Shown here one piece after another: positions 47,268 through 50,720 of a DNA stretch of 50,720 bases (within the stretch, counting starts at the first letter, position 1; the number at the start of each line of letters is the position of its first letter). This DNA comes from a virus. The stretch lies in the IMG/VR virus record IMGVR_UViG_3300027777_000052, positions 1 through 50,720 of that record, one strand, 5' to 3'. A program made the translations under genes and the position numbers. Under the pieces are notes generated by a model. It saw only the letters and a program-made list of their open reading frames with translations, was not told where the DNA came from and did not search any database.

Positions 47268-48992
47268 ATGACATCAATAACATTACTTAACATCACAGGT
47301 TTAACTTACCCATACGATATTTACGTATGTGATGTGTATGGTAGTAATTGTGGTTATGTTGCTCAAGTTATATCTTCAATTCCACCAACAATAGAAATTG
47401 TATTACCACCACCATTTAATATGGCACCGGCGGTGGGTATTAAAATAATAACATCAGATAAATGTGAACGATTTAAAATTATTGATTGTTTAAATATTCC
47501 TCCAACAACCATAGATTGTTCAAGTTATGTTACTACAGGTACAACAGATATATTTAAGTATAATATTGACACGAATGTTTTAACACATTTAACATTCCCA
47601 TCATTACCATCAATTGGTGACATAGCAAATAATAGTAATAAATTTTGGATTACCGATACTAATAATCCACAAGAAATTACCGAATATTATATCAACTCAA
47701 CACCATTTCTAGCATTATATAATAGAACTCTATACCCATCAAAACCTTTATTAGGTTTATGTGTTAAAGATGAGAATACTTTAATTTCAACAATCACCGG
47801 AGCAACTGCTGGGTCGTCCTATATTGTAGTTGAGGCAGATATCTCAACAACAATACCAACAATAACTAATAAATTTTCATTACCCGGAACCGGTAGAATA
47901 GTTGGAGGAGATTTGTATTATTTTCCTACAACAGATAAATTATTTGTTTCAAGTGTGGGTGGTGGTAATATATATTTAACTCAATATAATTATACAACAG
48001 GAACTATTGAATATGATGTAACTCTTAATCCATCAATTACAGGGGTATATGGATTGTCATCAAAAAATAATAAACTTTATCTTTTTGAATACTCAACAGG
48101 AAAAGTATACCGTCTTGACGATATTACAATACCAACATTTACATTAGTTCAAACAACAATTCCTGGTGTTGGTGCTGCGTCATCAGATGTTAGTTGTGCA
48201 ATTGCTGTAACACCTACACCTACACCTACAATAACACCAACAATCACCCCAACACACACCCCTACACCAAGTATAACACCTTCACATACACCAACACCAA
48301 GTATAACCTCATCACATACACCTACACCAAGTATAACACCAACACATACTCCAACCCCAACATATCCATATGTGTTTGACCCATATGTTTATTTAGTGCC
48401 GGAACCACAAGACACTACATCATTAACTAATTTAGGAACTTATATGTATAATAGTGGGTCTACTAGTTTCTTAGGATGGGGTAATGGTGGTGTTCCATCT
48501 GTTAGTTCTTATTCTAACGATTTAAATATTTACATTCATTACTCAGGATTTACCGGAAGTAATGGAAACTTTATAACTAATGTATCAACATTAAAAGGAC
48601 ACATTAGACAATTAGTTGGAACTGGTACAGATAGTTATGGTTGTATTCAACATCAATATTCATTCAATACAATCGAATTATTAACAACACAAATTAATCC
48701 AAATATACAATATTTCTACACTCTTTGGATACCTTTAAATGCGGTAGGTGGTTCAATGACAAATATGACTATTGATATTGGTTCAAATATACCTTGTTCT
48801 ACTGATATTGTTTATAACGCAATCCCTGATGCCGTATTGGCATCAACTAATGTTGTTGTTTCAAGTGGTGCAGCAATCCCATCAAACATATATAGAGTTC
48901 TTTGGATTGACCCAACTTGTTTAATCCCAAGTTCAGTTCCACCACCATCATTATCATCGTCATTATTCTTTAAAGGAAATACAAAAACATAG
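47268..48992 (+). CDS. Tail protein with [14 protein letters not shown] domain and Pro-Thr linker
   Basis: 574 residues. Residues 1-75 are the Cys-containing domain shared with 44516-44737 ([20 protein letters not shown]). About 85-310 look like a beta-propeller-type sequence ([19 protein letters not shown], [20 protein letters not shown]). A Pro-Thr linker ([17 protein letters not shown]) follows, then a 200-residue C-terminal domain. 6 nt after the previous gene. Likely tail or fibre component binding the host surface. Confidence 0.75.
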   Translation: MTSITLLNITGLTYPYDIYVCDVYGSNCGYVAQVISSIPPTIEIVLPPPFNMAPAVGIKIITSDKCERFKIIDCLNIPPTTIDCSSYVTTGTTDIFKYNIDTNVLTHLTFPSLPSIGDIANNSNKFWITDTNNPQEITEYYINSTPFLALYNRTLYPSKPLLGLCVKDENTLISTITGATAGSSYIVVEADISTTIPTITNKFSLPGTGRIVGGDLYYFPTTDKLFVSSVGGGNIYLTQYNYTTGTIEYDVTLNPSITGVYGLSSKNNKLYLFEYSTGKVYRLDDITIPTFTLVQTTIPGVGAASSDVSCAIAVTPTPTPTITPTITPTHTPTPSITPSHTPTPSITSSHTPTPSITPTHTPTPTYPYVFDPYVYLVPEPQDTTSLTNLGTYMYNSGSTSFLGWGNGGVPSVSSYSNDLNIYIHYSGFTGSNGNFITNVSTLKGHIRQLVGTGTDSYGCIQHQYSFNTIELLTTQINPNIQYFYTLWIPLNAVGGSMTNMTIDIGSNIPCSTDIVYNAIPDAVLASTNVVVSSGAAIPSNIYRVLWIDPTCLIPSSVPPPSLSSSLFFKGNTKT

Positions 48993-49003
48993 TATTTATT
49001 ATT

Positions 49004-50720
49004 ATGTCAGTACCATACAAAAATCCAATATCCAGCGTTCAAGTATCAACGCCACAATCCGTTTCAAGAACATCAGTTTTTGGGACCAACTTTTCAGTAC
49101 TTAATGTTGGTGGTTATATGGAAGTATATAACCTATCTGATTTAACTTTAACATTAACGGCATCAACTTACCCATCACTAATTCAATTATCTGCCAATAC
49201 CATACCGATACGATATATGAAAGGTAATGGTACATTTTTATCTCCTGATTATTTAACATTAAATTCGGATAACATATCTTCAGGTAGAAGAAGATTAGGT
49301 ATGATGGCATATGTTCACGAGACAGATAAAGTTTATCAATATGTAATACCAAATTATGACACATTATGGAATAATATAACCGGTCTTACAGGATTTTCTG
49401 CCGTAACTTATTCTGATTATACAACCGTTGTTAATAGTCGTTCATCTGCAGGTCAATCATTTATACAATCTTGGACTGCCTCAACTATTGAGGGTGTTGG
49501 TGGTTATACAAGTGCAAATGCAAATTGGAGAATCTTTCAAACAGGTGGTGGTATCACATTTAGTGGTGGGACGGTTACAGGACCAACAATATTCACAAAT
49601 GGTTTAAGTGCCAATACAATATCGGCAACCACATATTATAATTTACCTCCATCAACATTTAGTGGTGGAACGGTAACAGGTCCAACCAATTTCACAAATG
49701 GATTAACGGCAAATACAATATCGGCAACCACATATTATAATTTACCAAAAGATATTTTTGTTACGGGTGGTACCTATTCATCGGGAACAGCAATATTTAC
49801 AAACAATACCGGAGGAACATTTAATGTTACAGGGTTTAGTACAAGTACGGGTACTTCTTTTACAGGAGGAACTGTATCGGGGGCAACAAACTTTACAAAC
49901 GGATTATCAGCAAATACAATATCTGCCACAACAATCACAACTCCGGGAGTAACATTAAATAATAATGGTTTAACCGCAACCACAATATCGGCAACCACAT
50001 ATTATAACTTACCAAAAGATATTTTTGTTACGGGGGGAACATACACCGCTGGTAATGCAATATTTACAAATAATTCAGGAGGAACATTTACTGTAACAGG
50101 ATTTACAACATCACCTCTTACAACTAAAGGTGATTTATTTACATTTAATTCAACTAATACAAGACTACCAGTAGGGTTAGATACACAAGTCTTATTAGCA
50201 GATAGTACAACATCAACAGGTCTTAAATGGGGAAGTAATACTGCTGCTACACCTACAGGATATTACTTAGCAATATCAGATAGTACAACACAAGATAATC
50301 CAACTGCAAATACTCCAAGAGCAATAAAATTTGATACTACAGATTTATCTAATGGATTTTCATTACAAACACAAACTGCTATTTTTACAGGAACTATAAG
50401 TAATGGTGGAGCAGGTGCAGGAACTATATTAAATGTTACAGGTGTTACATCAGGAACATTAAAGATAGGAATGGTATTAACAGGTGGTAGTATAACAGCA
50501 GGAACTTTTATATCTGCATTTACAAGTGGTACAGGAGGAATAGGAACTTATGTAGTTTCAGTTTCTCAACTTAGAACTTCTGCTACATATACAGGAACAA
50601 TGACTTCTCAGATTGTTGTTGCTAATACAGGAATTTACAATTTACAGTTTTCTTCTCAAATGGATAAGAGTGATGCAGGTGTTGATTATGTAAATTTTTG
50701 GTTAAGAAAAAATGGAACTG
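49004..50720 (+). CDS. Tail fibre with repeats and C1q/TNF-like knob, 3'-truncated by window
   Basis: Open reading frame from ATG 49004 to the window end (at least 572 residues), no stop. Residues 1-170 hold an N-terminal attachment domain ([15 protein letters not shown]). Then repeats of [10 protein letters not shown][20 protein letters not shown] and DIFVTGGTY-x-x-G-x-AIFTNN. A junction [20 protein letters not shown] follows, then a knob: [20 protein letters not shown] ... [18 protein letters not shown] ... [10 protein letters not shown], the C1q/TNF-like pattern of phage fibre tips. A separate domain ([20 protein letters not shown] ... [14 protein letters not shown]) is inserted within the knob. 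Confidence 0.8.
   Translation, partial: MSVPYKNPISSVQVSTPQSVSRTSVFGTNFSVLNVGGYMEVYNLSDLTLTLTASTYPSLIQLSANTIPIRYMKGNGTFLSPDYLTLNSDNISSGRRRLGMMAYVHETDKVYQYVIPNYDTLWNNITGLTGFSAVTYSDYTTVVNSRSSAGQSFIQSWTASTIEGVGGYTSANANWRIFQTGGGITFSGGTVTGPTIFTNGLSANTISATTYYNLPPSTFSGGTVTGPTNFTNGLTANTISATTYYNLPKDIFVTGGTYSSGTAIFTNNTGGTFNVTGFSTSTGTSFTGGTVSGATNFTNGLSANTISATTITTPGVTLNNNGLTATTISATTYYNLPKDIFVTGGTYTAGNAIFTNNSGGTFTVTGFTTSPLTTKGDLFTFNSTNTRLPVGLDTQVLLADSTTSTGLKWGSNTAATPTGYYLAISDSTTQDNPTANTPRAIKFDTTDLSNGFSLQTQTAIFTGTISNGGAGAGTILNVTGVTSGTLKIGMVLTGGSITAGTFISAFTSGTGGIGTYVVSVSQLRTSATYTGTMTSQIVVANTGIYNLQFSSQMDKSDAGVDYVNFWLRKNGT
49613..50040 (+). repeat. Direct coding repeats in tail fibre gene
   Basis: A 33-35 bp unit starting near AATACAATATCGGCAACCAC recurs at 49613-49647, 49712-49746 and about 49981-50013 (third copy with few changes); the following AAAAGATATTTTTGTTACGG block occurs at about 49746 and 50014. 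They encode the [21 protein letters not shown] units. Confidence 0.8.

Overview
The window looks like part of the genome of a large lytic tailed phage (T4-like myovirus lineage) that infects a Bacteroidota host. T4-type signs are a gp46/SbcC-like and a gp47/Mre11-like recombination pair, a zinc-finger/Toprim primase, three free-standing homing endonucleases, and several proteins whose short N-termini resemble capsid-targeting/prohead-protease sites. Bacteroidota signs are at least seven minus-strand promoters of the form TTTG-N19/20-TAnnTTTG, an absence of Shine-Dalgarno sequences, a phage sigma factor of the Bacteroidota RpoD type, and a glutamine synthetase of the Bacteroidota GSII type. The DNA is AT-rich and very compact. 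No tRNA, rRNA, CRISPR array or insertion sequence was seen.

Layout. 1-9.7 kb: small accessory genes, mostly minus strand (tagged proteins at 1660-2178 and 5440-7151, a DUF6915 protein, a Dps/ferritin-like protein, a Nudix hydrolase, a DUF192 protein). 9.7-16.9 kb: DHH phosphoesterase, peptidoglycan-binding-domain protein, DNA methyltransferase, DUF3310, GSII and a long coiled-coil tagged protein. 17-25.2 kb: glutaredoxin, thioredoxin, GIY-YIG endonuclease, PcfJ-like protein, LRR protein, D12-class adenine methylase and complete DnaJ. 25.2-33 kb: small conserved phage proteins, a 57-residue Hc1 histone-like protein, two long low-complexity probable virion proteins, and a lysis region (spanin-like overlapping pair, amidase, two membrane proteins). 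33-44.4 kb: sigma factor, gp46-like ATPase, P-loop kinase-like protein, gp47-like phosphoesterase, PD-(D/E)XK nuclease, primase and two HNH endonucleases. 44.5 kb to the end, plus strand: tail-fibre/adhesin genes with Pro-Thr linkers, a PKD-like domain, LRR-like repeats and, in the last gene (cut by the window edge), a C1q/TNF-like knob.

Regulation. Two upstream signals sort the genes. Host-type promoters (TTTG-N19-TATCTTTG) precede replication, modification and small accessory genes, and the operon that contains the sigma gene. A second motif, ATATTTATAATAAAA, lies 3-15 nt before the start codons of tagged/virion-like genes, the mobile endonucleases and the first tail-fibre gene. The simplest reading is early versus late transcription, with the phage sigma factor as a candidate for the switch. 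Intergenic regions are often a terminator hairpin fused directly to the next promoter; one such 55-bp unit occurs twice without a mismatch.

The most unusual features are a set of otherwise unrelated proteins sharing a short TES/TEQ-type N-terminal segment (possible packaged, injected proteins), the two-promoter system with its own sigma factor, the GSII and Hc1 genes, and a domain nested inside a tail-fibre knob. All functions are read from sequence motifs remembered from known families; no database search was possible.
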